From assembly GCA_018646825.1 (NCBI GenBank), contig JABGUA010000030.1:1-22594 (forward strand): a stretch of 22,594 nucleotides of DNA, written 5' to 3'. This document shows positions 8,294 to 16,512 of this stretch, piece after piece; within the stretch, counting starts at the first letter, position 1, and each line of letters opens with the position of its first letter. The notes below the pieces were generated by a model that saw only the letters and a program-made list of their open reading frames with translations, ran no database searches and was not told where the DNA came from. The translations under genes were made by a program, and so were the position numbers. The DNA comes from Piscirickettsiaceae bacterium (lineage in GTDB: Bacteria; Pseudomonadota; Gammaproteobacteria; Nitrosococcales; Methylophagaceae).

Positions 8294-8330
8294 AAAAAGC
8301 AGCGTATTCAACTGCGCCGCTTTTTTGTTT
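8294..8330 (+). terminator. Rho-independent terminator after rhodanese copy 2
   Basis: A hairpin of about 13 bp with one mismatch and one G-U pair (AAAAAGC and GCG on the left arm, CGC and GCTTTTT on the right) has a loop of about six bases and a run of six T. It lies 68 bases after the stop codon of copy 2. Confidence 0.75.
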
Positions 8331-8386
8331 ATTTCTATTGTCTTGATGGCTTGATATTAGTGACACAATCCAATAGGCTAGGGTTT

Positions 8387-8403
8387 GTTGGTGTAACACT
8401 AAC
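8387..8403. promoter_or_regulatory. 17-base near-palindrome upstream of the AhpD-like gene
   Basis: GTTGGTGT-A-ACACTAAC has eight-base arms with seven matches and one G-T position. It sits 57 bases before the AhpD-like start, a suitable place for an operator or activator site. A promoter nearby is not clear: TATTATAAAT at about 8427-8436 could serve as a -10 region, but I find no good -35. Confidence 0.3.
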
Positions 8404-8459
8404 TGAACAGACTAAATACAACTACTATTATAAATCACATAAAGATGGGGGAAATCCGA

Positions 8460-8759
8460 ATGTACGATATGTCTAACCTGGATAAATTAGCGACGTTGCA
8501 AAAGAACACACCTGAAGCACTCGCTGCGTTTCAAGCGCTTGATAAAGCGGCGCTCGCTGAGGGCGCTATTCCTGTCAAATATAAAGAGTTGATGGCTTTG
8601 GCTGTCGCCCTAACAACACAATGTCCTTATTGCTTAGAAGTTCATAAAGCGGCAGCTAAGAAAGCGGGCGCTACTGAGCAAGAGTTGTCAGAGACTGTAT
8701 TTGTTGCTACTGCATTACGTGCAGGTGCGGCACTAACACACGGTACACACTTACTATAA
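8460..8759 (+). CDS. AhpD-like / carboxymuconolactone decarboxylase family protein
   Basis: This 99-residue, all-helical protein belongs to the AhpD/CMD family. The redox motif is C55-P-Y-C58 with H62 four residues on, and E43 lies 12 residues before the first cysteine. This E-C-C-H set matches the catalytic relay of AhpD-type alkylhydroperoxidases, so a thiol-disulfide or peroxidase role is more likely than lactone decarboxylation. I chose ATG 8460 because GGGGGA lies about 8 bases upstream. ATG 8445 would place that site inside the coding region, and ATG 8469 is a further option. It follows the rhodanese pair and has its own terminator. The reductant and substrate are unknown. Confidence 0.85.
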   Translation: MYDMSNLDKLATLQKNTPEALAAFQALDKAALAEGAIPVKYKELMALAVALTTQCPYCLEVHKAAAKKAGATEQELSETVFVATALRAGAALTHGTHLL

Positions 8760-8815
8760 AGCGTGTATTTTAGATGTGTTGGCTAAGGAATATCCTTAGT
8801 AACAGCTGAAAAGAT

Positions 8816-8845
8816 AAAAAGCCTAACATGATGTTAGGCTTTTTT
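8816..8845. terminator. Bidirectional terminator between the AhpD-like gene and valS
   Basis: A perfect 13-bp stem (AAAAAGCCTAACA with its complement) has a three-base loop and T tracts on both strands. It ends the plus-strand AhpD-like gene and also lies just beyond the 3' end of valS on the minus strand, so it can serve both convergent units. A smaller palindrome (CTAAGGA-ATA-TCCTTAG, 8783-8799) precedes it without a T tract. Confidence 0.85.
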
Positions 8846-8879
8846 ATTGGGTGTTACTTTAGTTATTGTGTTTCTTAAG

Positions 8880-11633
8880 CTAATGTAATGATGTTAACTG
8901 GGTTTTTAACTGTGATACTGTTTGTTCAAGTTCAAGTAGCTTATTTCGTTCATTTTGGACTACTTCAGCAGGTGCTTTTGCAACGTAATTTTCATTACTG
9001 AGTTTGCCTGAAGATTGTTTAATGACTTTTTCAAGTTTAGTGATTTCTTTCTCTAACCTAGAAATTTCAGCACCTTTATCAATTAATCCTTCGAGTGGTA
9101 TTAGAATTTCCATTTTACCGACTAAGGCTGTCGCTGCGGCGGGGGCTTCTCCTTCAAGTAATGAGATAGACTCAAGATTGGCTAGGCGACTTAGGAAGTC
9201 CTGATTAGCCGTTAAGCGCTGTTGGTCTAGTTCGGTGGACTCTTTTAACAATACGGGCAATTGTTTTTTAGGTGGAATATTCATTTGTGAACGTATGGAA
9301 CGTATACTTGTAATGAATGCCATTAACCATTCCATTTCAGCAACGGCTTCTTCGTCAACCATACTGTTATCTGATACAGGATAAGGTTGACTCATAATGC
9401 TGCCACCAGACTTGCCGGCCAGTGGTGCAATTGTCTGCCAAATTTCTTCAGTTATAAACGGCATAATTGGATGGGTTAAGCGAAGTACGGTTTCAAGTAC
9501 GCGGACCAAGGTTTGCCGGGTGCCGCGTTTCGCTGCATCAGAGGCTTGGTCACTGGTGAGTACCGGTTTAGAAAGCTCTAAATACCAGTCACAGTAGTTA
9601 TTCCAAATAAATTCATAGATACCTTGGGCAGCATGATCGAAACGGTAATTATCTAATGCGGCTGTGACGGTTTGTTTTGTTGTTTGTAGTTGAGAAAGTA
9701 TCCAACGATCAGCGAGGCTGAGTTCAATATCAGCATTATCAATACCAGTATCTTGGTTCTCAGTATTCATTAAGACGTAACGGGCTGCATTCCATAGTTT
9801 ATTACAGAAGTTTCGGTAACCTGCAATCCGGTTCATATCAAAGTTAATATCGCGGCCGGTAGATGCTAATGAAGCAAAGGTAAAGCGTAAGGCATCGGTA
9901 CCGTGTGGCTCAATACCCTCTGGGAATTCTTTGCGCGTTGCTTTTTCAATTTTGGCGGCGAGTCCAGGTTGCATCATTCCCGTAGTGCGTTTTTTAACTA
10001 AGGTTTCGAGATCGATGCCATCAATGATGTCGATAGGATCTAGGACATTTCCCTTAGACTTTGACATTTTATGACCGCTTGAATCGCGGACGAGACCGTG
10101 AATGTAGACTTCTTTGAAGGGAACGTCATCCATAAAATGAAGTCCCATCATCATCATTCTGGCAACCCAAAAGAAGATGATATCGAAGCCTGTTACTAAT
10201 ACGCTGCCTGGATACCAAGTTTTCAAAGCATCCGTGTTGTCTGGCCAACCTAAGGTCGAAAAAGGCCATAAGGCTGAAGAAAACCAGGTATCTAAAACGT
10301 CTTCGTCTTGATTTAATGGAATATCAGCGTCGATATTATTTTCTTGTCGTACAGTGGCTTCATTTTGCCCAACATAGATGTTACCTTGCTCATCGTACCA
10401 AGCTGGGATACGGTGCCCCCACCAGATTTGACGAGAGATACACCAGTCTTGGATGCCATCCATCCAGTTATAGAAAGTTTTGTCCCAATTACCGGGGACA
10501 AATTTTATTTTACCTTCTTGTACTGCTTTCACAGCCGGTTCAGCCAAGACATCTGCTTTGACATACCATTGATCGGTTAACAAAGGTTCGATAACAGCAC
10601 CACTACGGTCGCCGCGAGGGACCATTAGTTTGTGGTCTTTTATACTGTCTAACAGACCCAGATCCTCAAAATCTTGCACAATAACTTTACGTGCTGCATA
10701 ACGATCTAGCCCGCGGTATTTTTCTGGTCCATTTTCATTGATAGCTGCATCTATTGTTAGGATATTTATTTTCTCTAAATTATGACGCTGGCCCATTTCG
10801 GCATCATTAAAGTCATGTGCTGGTGTGATTTTCACACAGCCAGTACCAAATTCACGGTCAACATAATCATCGGCAATAATCGGTATTTCACGACCAACTA
10901 GTGGCAATGTGAGGGTGCTGCCGATGAGATGTTGATAGCGTTCATCTTCAGGGTGTACGGCTACGGCTGTATCACCTAGCATTGTTTCAGGTCGTGTTGT
11001 TGCAACGGTAAGGTGCCCGCTGCCATCACTTAAAGGGTATTTGAAGTGCCATAGATAGCCTGATTCTTCTTCAGATAAGACTTCTAGATCAGAAACAGCA
11101 GTGTGAAGTACCGGATCCCAGTTGACGAGGCGTTTGCCACGATAAATTAGGCCTTCTTTATGTAGTTGGATAAAAACATGTTGAACAGAGTCTGATAAGC
11201 CATCATCCATGGTGAACCGATCACGAGACCAGTCGAGTGAAGATCCTAAACGACGTAACTGGCGGGTGATGTTACTACCTGACTCTTGTTTCCAATCCCA
11301 GATGCGATCGATGAATTGTTCTCGACCTAAGTCATGGCGGGTTTTACCTTCGGCATTGAGTTGGCGCTCGACGACCATTTGGGTCGCGATACCGGCATGA
11401 TCCGTACCCGGTTGCCATAGCGTGTTATCACCTTTCATCCGATGATATCGAGTGAGGGTATCCATAACGGTATTGTTAAAACCGTGGCCCATGTGAAGGC
11501 TGCCAGTGACATTGGGCGGAGGTAGCATGATGGCATAAGGCGCTCCTTCACCTGATGGTGAGAACTCGCCATTGTTTTCCCATTTCTGGTACCAACTTTG
11601 CTCGATTTGGTCAGGGTTGTAGGTTTTTTCCAT
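8880..11633 (-). CDS. valS: Valyl-tRNA synthetase
   Basis: ValRS charges tRNA-Val with valine in the cytosol and edits misactivated threonine. The 917-residue class Ia enzyme has the HIGH-type motif HMGH at residues 47-50 and KMSKS at residues 522-526. Between them is the CP1 editing domain, with TTRPETMLGDTAVAVHP as a typical editing-site block. The anticodon-binding helical domain (WNAARYVL onward) follows, and the C-terminal 60-70 residues form the tRNA-binding coiled coil, rich in K, E, L and Q. The length is slightly below the E. coli 951. It is the last gene of pepA-holC-valS. The ribosome site upstream of the ATG is weak. A tRNA-Val(UAC) gene occurs at the end of the same window. Confidence 0.97.
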   Translation of the reverse strand: MEKTYNPDQIEQSWYQKWENNGEFSPSGEGAPYAIMLPPPNVTGSLHMGHGFNNTVMDTLTRYHRMKGDNTLWQPGTDHAGIATQMVVERQLNAEGKTRHDLGREQFIDRIWDWKQESGSNITRQLRRLGSSLDWSRDRFTMDDGLSDSVQHVFIQLHKEGLIYRGKRLVNWDPVLHTAVSDLEVLSEEESGYLWHFKYPLSDGSGHLTVATTRPETMLGDTAVAVHPEDERYQHLIGSTLTLPLVGREIPIIADDYVDREFGTGCVKITPAHDFNDAEMGQRHNLEKINILTIDAAINENGPEKYRGLDRYAARKVIVQDFEDLGLLDSIKDHKLMVPRGDRSGAVIEPLLTDQWYVKADVLAEPAVKAVQEGKIKFVPGNWDKTFYNWMDGIQDWCISRQIWWGHRIPAWYDEQGNIYVGQNEATVRQENNIDADIPLNQDEDVLDTWFSSALWPFSTLGWPDNTDALKTWYPGSVLVTGFDIIFFWVARMMMMGLHFMDDVPFKEVYIHGLVRDSSGHKMSKSKGNVLDPIDIIDGIDLETLVKKRTTGMMQPGLAAKIEKATRKEFPEGIEPHGTDALRFTFASLASTGRDINFDMNRIAGYRNFCNKLWNAARYVLMNTENQDTGIDNADIELSLADRWILSQLQTTKQTVTAALDNYRFDHAAQGIYEFIWNNYCDWYLELSKPVLTSDQASDAAKRGTRQTLVRVLETVLRLTHPIMPFITEEIWQTIAPLAGKSGGSIMSQPYPVSDNSMVDEEAVAEMEWLMAFITSIRSIRSQMNIPPKKQLPVLLKESTELDQQRLTANQDFLSRLANLESISLLEGEAPAAATALVGKMEILIPLEGLIDKGAEISRLEKEITKLEKVIKQSSGKLSNENYVAKAPAEVVQNERNKLLELEQTVSQLKTQLTSLH

Positions 11634-11668
11634 GTTTTTAGCGTCGTCGGATCATTAATTAGCTATCC

Positions 11669-11674
11669 ATTATA
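11669..11674 (-). promoter_or_regulatory. Candidate -10 element for valS
   Basis: A perfect TATAAT on the minus strand lies 35 bases before the valS start, in the holC-valS gap. No good -35 is found at 16-18 bases; TTGGCG is 21 bases upstream, which is too far. It may be an internal promoter giving valS extra transcription beyond the pepA-holC transcript. Confidence 0.3.
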
Positions 11675-11715
11675 CCGTGTTGTGGTTGTTGTTGGCGCCA
11701 AGTGATAGTGGAAAT

Positions 11716-12141
11716 TTATATTTTGTGACTTTCGAGTTCGTAACCACGTTGTTGATAAAAACGGTAACGCTCTCGGCCTTGTGTTTTGGTGTCGTTATCG
11801 TCATTAATGAATTCGGCAACGCGTTCAAATTGACTGAAAAACAGTGGGTGTTGAGGACTTAGGTTAATTAATAGATTCATTAAGCGAGGTGGGTTAGTGT
11901 CATGACCAATTAACACGGGACAGTCTTCTTGCCCCTGTTCATCCATCATTTGGTGTGGCACAAAACTATCTGGTCGGAATGACCAGAGCAGTTTGTCGAG
12001 TTGCTCAGTTTGTTGTGCACTTTCCGTGTGCACATAGATATGCTGGCCTTGTATATATGCTTTCTCGATCAACCGGCAAGCGAAAACTTGCCGGTCATGT
12101 TCTTGATTACCCTTTAAGATATAAAAACTAATACGCGTCAT
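11716..12141 (-). CDS. holC: DNA polymerase III chi subunit
   Basis: HolC (chi) links the replicative clamp loader to single-stranded DNA-binding protein, working with psi (HolD). The 141-residue protein begins MTRISFYIL and has the family pattern ACRLIEKAY, VHTESAQQTEQLDKLLWSF, FVPHQ and CPVLIG, with the C-terminal GRERYRFYQQRGYEL. It lies 21 bases after pepA and 82 bases before valS on the same strand. This pepA-holC-valS order is widely conserved in gammaproteobacteria, and it is part of the reason for the call since chi is poorly conserved. Confidence 0.93.
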   Translation of the reverse strand: MTRISFYILKGNQEHDRQVFACRLIEKAYIQGQHIYVHTESAQQTEQLDKLLWSFRPDSFVPHQMMDEQGQEDCPVLIGHDTNPPRLMNLLINLSPQHPLFFSQFERVAEFINDDNDTKTQGRERYRFYQQRGYELESHKI

Positions 12142-12162
12142 GATTTATTAATGCGATCTAGG

Positions 12163-13656
12163 TTAGTTCTTTTTTGCAATCCGGTTTAATAAATATTGCA
12201 CTAACAGGGGTACTGGACGGCCAGTCGCTCCTTTTGCTTTCCCACCACTTTTCCATGCCGTTCCGGCAATATCAAGGTGAGCCCAAGTATATTGTTCCGT
12301 GAAACGAGAGAGAAAACTCGCAGCGGTTATACTACCGGCTTCTTTCCCACCAATATTGGCAATGTCAGCAAAGTTGCTATCAAGTTGCTCTTGGTATTCA
12401 TCCCATAACGGTAATTGCCATGCTTTATCTTCACTATCACGACCTGCTTGCAGTAAGTCATCAGCGAGAGCTTGGTCATTTGACATTAAGCCAGTAGTTT
12501 TGCTTCCCAATGCGACGATGATGGCGCCAGTCAAAGTGGCAATGTCAATCACGATGGCAGGATCGAACCGTTCGCTGTAGGTGAGTGCATCACATAAAAT
12601 TAAGCGACCTTCGGCATCTGTATTCAGGATTTCAATCGTTTTTCCGGCCATGCTAGTGACAATGTCACCGGGTTTGTTGGCATCACCATCAGGCATGTTT
12701 TCTGAGCTAGGTACGACAGCGACGACATTGATGGGTAAGTTCAGTTCTGCAATGGCAGTTATAGTGCCGAATACACTGGCACTACCACACATATCATATT
12801 TCATCTCATCCATGCCACCGGCAGGTTTGAGTGAAATACCACCGGCATCGAAAGTCAGGCCTTTACCGACTAAGACGACAGGTTTTTCATCACCTGCACC
12901 TTGGTAGTTCATGGTGATGAGTTTGGCTGGTTGTCTGCTGCCTCGTGAGACAGAGAGTAAAGATCCCATTCCTAGTTCTGCCATTTCGTCTTCGTCGAGA
13001 ATGGTAGTCGTGACAGTGTCAAACTGTTGGCCAATGGTGATTGCTTGTTCTGCAAGATAAGTTGGCGTGCAGATATTACCAGGGAGGTTGCCTAATTCTT
13101 TAGCTAAACCCATGCCATTGGCAATAGCTTGACCGTTTGCAATGGCCTGCTCTAGGTCGATGTTAGCCTTGTTTGCATAGAAGGAGAGCGATTCGATAGG
13201 GTTATCTTTGGGTTTTGTGTCACTTTTTGTTGCAGTGTATTGGTAAAGAGCTGTTTCTGCACTAGTGATAGCATTAGTGACGAGCCACTTTGCTGGGCGG
13301 TCATTAACATTAATTTCAGTTAAGTAAGCAGAGGCATTAGCTGCGGCTGAATTGTCTAATGTTGTTATAAGCGTGCTGATGATCGTGGCGTAATCACTTT
13401 CTTTGATGCCGGCGCTATCGCCACATCCGATGAGTAACACCCGAGGACTCGTGATGCCATCTAAGTCATGGAGTAATAGCGTTTGGCCTTTTTTGCCTGT
13501 AATATCACCACGGTCGAGGTAATGTTGTATTTGTCCATTGCTGCTGTTATTGACTTCGGCTGCACTAGGACTGAGTTTACCTTGTTCAAATATAGCAACG
13601 ACGACACAGTCTGTTTGTTCTGATGATGCTGTGTTAGTTGTGACAAAATACTGCAT
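12163..13656 (-). CDS. pepA: Leucyl aminopeptidase (M17 family)
   Basis: PepA removes N-terminal amino acids from peptides using two metal ions. In E. coli it also acts as a DNA-binding protein in Xer recombination and carAB control. The 497-residue protein has all M17 ligands: K265 and D270 in GKGLTFDAGG, D288 in KYDMCGSASV, and D347 and E349 in NTDAEGR. These are offset by exactly five from the E. coli PepA numbering. A strong ribosome site (AGAGGAGA) precedes the ATG. It is the first gene of pepA-holC-valS, diverging from lptF across 145 bases. The N-terminal DNA-binding type domain is present, but whether it binds DNA here is unknown. Confidence 0.97.
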   Translation of the reverse strand: MQYFVTTNTASSEQTDCVVVAIFEQGKLSPSAAEVNNSSNGQIQHYLDRGDITGKKGQTLLLHDLDGITSPRVLLIGCGDSAGIKESDYATIISTLITTLDNSAAANASAYLTEINVNDRPAKWLVTNAITSAETALYQYTATKSDTKPKDNPIESLSFYANKANIDLEQAIANGQAIANGMGLAKELGNLPGNICTPTYLAEQAITIGQQFDTVTTTILDEDEMAELGMGSLLSVSRGSRQPAKLITMNYQGAGDEKPVVLVGKGLTFDAGGISLKPAGGMDEMKYDMCGSASVFGTITAIAELNLPINVVAVVPSSENMPDGDANKPGDIVTSMAGKTIEILNTDAEGRLILCDALTYSERFDPAIVIDIATLTGAIIVALGSKTTGLMSNDQALADDLLQAGRDSEDKAWQLPLWDEYQEQLDSNFADIANIGGKEAGSITAASFLSRFTEQYTWAHLDIAGTAWKSGGKAKGATGRPVPLLVQYLLNRIAKKN

Positions 13657-13704
13657 TTATTTCTCCTCTGGGCGTAGATGATTTAGACTGCAAACAATAA
13701 TTGC

Positions 13705-13713
13705 TTTATACCA
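13705..13713 (-). promoter_or_regulatory. Extended -10 promoter candidate for pepA
   Basis: On the minus strand TGG precedes TATAAA, forming an extended -10 element about 50 bases before the pepA start. A recognisable -35 is missing, as is usual for extended -10 promoters. It would give a short leader with the ribosome site AGAGGAGA. Confidence 0.4.
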
Positions 13714-13730
13714 TCAACATTTTAATTAGA

Positions 13731-13745
13731 TGTAAGTGACTTACA
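13731..13745. promoter_or_regulatory. 15-base perfect palindrome between pepA and lptF
   Basis: TGTAAG-TGA-CTTACA is a perfect inverted repeat in the divergent pepA/lptF gap. It sits just upstream of the pepA -10 candidate and just before the lptF promoter candidate, so a bound protein could affect both genes. No known regulator consensus is assigned. Confidence 0.35.
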
Positions 13746-13753
13746 GGAAGCTG

Positions 13754-13783
13754 TTGAATTGCTTAAATTGGTAACACTATTGT
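13754..13783 (+). promoter_or_regulatory. Sigma-70-like promoter candidate for lptF-lptG
   Basis: TTGAAT (13754-13759) and TATTGT (13778-13783) are separated by 18 bases. Each matches four of six consensus positions. The -10 ends 18 bases before the lptF start. Confidence 0.3.
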
Positions 13784-13801
13784 AACGAAGACCACCAAAT
13801 A

Positions 13802-14935
13802 ATGCCTGTTAATCGCAAAATTATTCCGACTGTTTTTTCAGTTATAGATCGCTACTTGCTAAGAGAGTTTGCTATAACACTATTGGGTGTGATTGGCGTG
13901 CTATGGCTGATTTATATTGCGACTCGCTTTGCACGATATTTAGCTCAAGCTGCAGTGGGGAATCTCCCGAGCGAAGTGATTTTCACCTTATTAGGTTACA
14001 GTTCTTTAGGTGCATTATCTTTATTACTGCCGATAGGGGCATTCCTTGCTGTCATGTTGGCATTAGGCCGGATGAATACTGACAATGAACTGACAGTGAT
14101 GGCGGCCTGCGGCATTCCACGTCTACAGGTGATGCGGAATGTGGGGTTATTTTCTGGCGTGGTTGCGCTAGTTGTGGGGCTATTGTCTTTAGTTGTTGTA
14201 CCGGACATTTTGTCAGGGCGATATGAGTTAGAGCAAAAAGCTAAAATTGCTGCGGATACGACAGGTCTAGTGGCTGGAAGTTTTAAGGAAAGCCGTGATG
14301 GCAGCTGGACTTTTTATTCACAAGGACTTACTAACGATAAGCAGAAAATGGAAAACGTGTTTATCGAAATCCATAAAGGGCAACGGCCTTTGGTGTTTCG
14401 TGCTGAACAAGGCCGGTTTGATATCGATCAGACAACAGGAAATAAGTATCTCATCTTGGACAATGGCTATCGTTATGAGGGGCAAGCGGGTGATAAGGAC
14501 TATGTGATCGCTGAGTTTTCAAGCCATAGTTTACTGATTGAAAAAGGCGGTGAAAAACAAACTCGTGAGCGCCATAAATCATTGCCAACTAGTCAATTAT
14601 GGGAGCGCGGACAAAATAAAGATTTGGCTGAAATACAATGGCGTGTTGCCTCACCGATTATGGCCGTAGTCTTATGTTTTTTTGCGATGGTCTTTGCTTA
14701 TGCAGGACCAAGAAAAGGCCGATATGCAGGTCTGCTGCCGGCAATACTTATTTATATTGTTTACAGTAATTTACTTGGTGTGACCCGTGCCTGGATTGCA
14801 AAAGGGGTGTTACCACTTTGGTTTGGTAGTTTGTGGGTACATTTACTCATGATCATGGTCTTAGTTTTATTGTTTAATCAACAAAAGCTACGCCACGCTT
14901 GGATACAACGGCAAAGGCAACGTGTTTCGATATGA
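13802..14935 (+). CDS. lptF: LptF, LPS export ABC permease
   Basis: LptF forms, with LptG, the inner-membrane permease of the LptB2FG exporter that extracts lipopolysaccharide and passes it to LptC-LptA-LptD. The 377-residue protein has the YjgP/YjgQ layout: three membrane helices near residues 19-40, 60-82 and 103-126, a periplasmic jellyroll domain of about 150 residues, then three helices from about residue 280 to 358. RYLLREF and the coupling segment TVMAACGIPRLQVM are typical of the family. The start at ATG 13802 has a weak ribosome site. The stop overlaps the lptG start as ATGA. LptB, the ATPase, is not in this window. Confidence 0.94.
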   Translation: MPVNRKIIPTVFSVIDRYLLREFAITLLGVIGVLWLIYIATRFARYLAQAAVGNLPSEVIFTLLGYSSLGALSLLLPIGAFLAVMLALGRMNTDNELTVMAACGIPRLQVMRNVGLFSGVVALVVGLLSLVVVPDILSGRYELEQKAKIAADTTGLVAGSFKESRDGSWTFYSQGLTNDKQKMENVFIEIHKGQRPLVFRAEQGRFDIDQTTGNKYLILDNGYRYEGQAGDKDYVIAEFSSHSLLIEKGGEKQTRERHKSLPTSQLWERGQNKDLAEIQWRVASPIMAVVLCFFAMVFAYAGPRKGRYAGLLPAILIYIVYSNLLGVTRAWIAKGVLPLWFGSLWVHLLMIMVLVLLFNQQKLRHAWIQRQRQRVSI

Positions 14936-15993
14936 CCATACTTCAGCGTTACATTGCACAAGCTATTTTGACGAGCACAGGGCTGGTTTTACTGGTCTTG
15001 TTAGGTCTTTATACTTTTATGGATTTTATTGCCGAATTAGAAGAAGTTGGTAAAGGGCAATATCAGTTAGTTGAGGTTATGTCTTACCTTGCTTTATCGA
15101 TGCCGAAGCGAGTTTATGAGCTTTTACCAATAGCTGCTCTATTGGGTAGTGTTTTGGGGCTCGGGAATTTGGCTAGTCAGAGTGAGTTGGTGGTGATGCG
15201 GGCAGCTGGCATATCGATTCAGAGTATTAATAAAGCGGTAATGATTGTTGCCGTTGGTTTAATGTTGCTGGCCTTATTTGTTGGCGAGGTAATACGGCCT
15301 CCTGCAGAGCAATCTGCTCGCGAACTTCAATCAATGGCACAAACGGGTACTGTTGGTACACGATCAGATAATGGCTTTTGGACGCGTGATGGGACCCACT
15401 TTAATCACATTGACCGTATTTTGCCTGATGGTCGTTTTGCAGGCGTCTCTATTTATGAGTTTGATGCTGAAAACAGGTTACGTGTTGTCACCAAAGCTGA
15501 AGAAGCGCGTTATGAAGGCGAGCACTGGACATTGTCAGGTGTGATTCAAAGTAACTTAGATAAGGATGGTGTGTCGGTTAAATCGGTTGAATATGCGCAA
15601 TGGCGCTCACAGTTGAACCCTGGGATGCTAAATGTTGTTGTCCCTCCGGAGTTTTTACCTGTTTGGTCTCTCGTTGAATATATTCGTTATTTAAAGACTA
15701 ACCATCAGTCTGTGGGTCACTATAAAATGGCCTTTTGGATGAAAGTGATGATGCCTTTAAGCTCAGCGGTTATGGTGTTTTTAGCTGTGCCATTCGTATT
15801 TGGGCCGTTACGGTCAACACCGATAGGCGCCCGAATTTTAGTGGGCACGTTAGTCGGTATTGGTTTCCATTTGTTTAATCAGAGTTTTCAGCATATGGGT
15901 TTGGTTTTTGGTGTGTTGCCGTGGTTAGCAGCATCTTTACCTACGTTGTTATTTGCAGGTGTTGGGTATTATTGGATGAAGCGGATTTATTAG
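14932..15993 (+). CDS. lptG: LptG, LPS export ABC permease
   Basis: LptG is the second permease half of LptB2FG. The 353-residue protein has the same topology as LptF: three N-terminal helices (starting within LQRYIAQAILTSTGLVLLV), a periplasmic beta-jellyroll (GTVGTRSDNGFWTRDG to roughly residue 260) and three C-terminal helices. Conserved segments are FMDFIAELEEVGKGQY, LAVPFVFGPLRS and ELVVMRAAGIS, the last being the coupling helix that contacts LptB. I chose ATG 14932 because it overlaps the lptF stop and begins a normal MTILQRYI N-terminus; the in-frame ATG at 14899 would lie within lptF. A strong terminator follows. Confidence 0.95.
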   Translation: MTILQRYIAQAILTSTGLVLLVLLGLYTFMDFIAELEEVGKGQYQLVEVMSYLALSMPKRVYELLPIAALLGSVLGLGNLASQSELVVMRAAGISIQSINKAVMIVAVGLMLLALFVGEVIRPPAEQSARELQSMAQTGTVGTRSDNGFWTRDGTHFNHIDRILPDGRFAGVSIYEFDAENRLRVVTKAEEARYEGEHWTLSGVIQSNLDKDGVSVKSVEYAQWRSQLNPGMLNVVVPPEFLPVWSLVEYIRYLKTNHQSVGHYKMAFWMKVMMPLSSAVMVFLAVPFVFGPLRSTPIGARILVGTLVGIGFHLFNQSFQHMGLVFGVLPWLAASLPTLLFAGVGYYWMKRIY

Positions 15994-16017
15994 CGCTATC
16001 TTTTGTGACGCAGAAAT

Positions 16018-16055
16018 AAAAAAGGGTCAGTGATTTTAATCACTGACCCTTTTTT
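16018..16055. terminator. Bidirectional terminator between lptG and the tRNA pair
   Basis: A perfect 12-bp stem (GGGTCAGTGATT, 16024-16035, with 16038-16049) is flanked by A6 on the left and T6 on the right. It can terminate lptF-lptG on the plus strand and the tRNA-Ala/tRNA-Glu transcript on the minus strand. The distance to the tRNA-Glu 3' end is only a few bases. Confidence 0.88.
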
Positions 16056-16058
16056 GTA

Positions 16059-16134
16059 TGGCGTCCCCAGGGGGGTTCGAACCCCCGTTACCGCCGTGAA
16101 AGGGCGGTGTCCTAGGCCTCTAGACGATGGGGAC
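16059..16134 (-). tRNA. tRNA-Glu (UUC anticodon)
   Basis: The minus strand folds as a 76-base tRNA with an encoded 3' CCA. It starts GTCCCCATC, has the anticodon loop CCCTTTCACGG with UUC, and a T arm with GGTTCGAACCC. The sequence closely follows the E. coli tRNA-Glu. It lies 20 bases after tRNA-Ala and just before the shared terminator, so the pair is one transcript. Confidence 0.97.
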
Positions 16135-16154
16135 CTAAAACGGTGCTTTGATAC

Positions 16155-16230
<76 letters not shown>

Positions 16231-16244
16231 GAAAGCAAGCGCAT

Positions 16245-16273
16245 ACTATAGGGATTCAAATTTAGGCTGTCAA
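16245..16273 (-). promoter_or_regulatory. Strong sigma-70 promoter of the tRNA-Ala/tRNA-Glu operon
   Basis: On the minus strand a perfect -35 TTGACA (16268-16273) and -10 TATAGT (16245-16250, five of six) are spaced by exactly 17 bases. The bases after the -10 are GC-rich (ATGCGC), the kind of discriminator found in stringently controlled stable-RNA promoters. Transcription would start about 8 bases before the mature tRNA-Ala. Confidence 0.85.
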
Positions 16274-16512
16274 CAAATAGTTTTAAAAGTGCTTTTGTTT
16301 TATTAGCGCCTTGACGGGTGTTGGTCTATATCGCAGCATGTTCGTTTTATAAAAAAAACTGTAAGTGATTGATATTTAGCCTTTCATGTCTTTTCGCCAT
16401 CTTATATAGTCATGCTAGATTTGATGTAAGTTCATTTCTATGAGATAAATTATAGATTATTTGTTATTTAATCCTGCCTGTTGTGGGTGTGGAGTTTACC
16501 TTGAGGGGTGAC

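Noticed and set aside
8288..8476. A 62-codon plus-strand frame after rhodanese copy 2
   Set aside because: It starts at TTG inside the terminator hairpin, lacks a ribosome site, and runs into the leader of the AhpD-like gene. Its composition is not protein-like.
10313..10580. Several frames overlapping valS on both strands
   Set aside because: They lie wholly inside the conserved ValRS coding region, have no ribosome sites and resemble no family, so they are shadows.
16483..16512. GTG start that would lengthen LptD by ten residues
   Set aside because: ATG 16513 has GAGGGG upstream and begins a normal signal peptide; the longer form would place extra residues before it.
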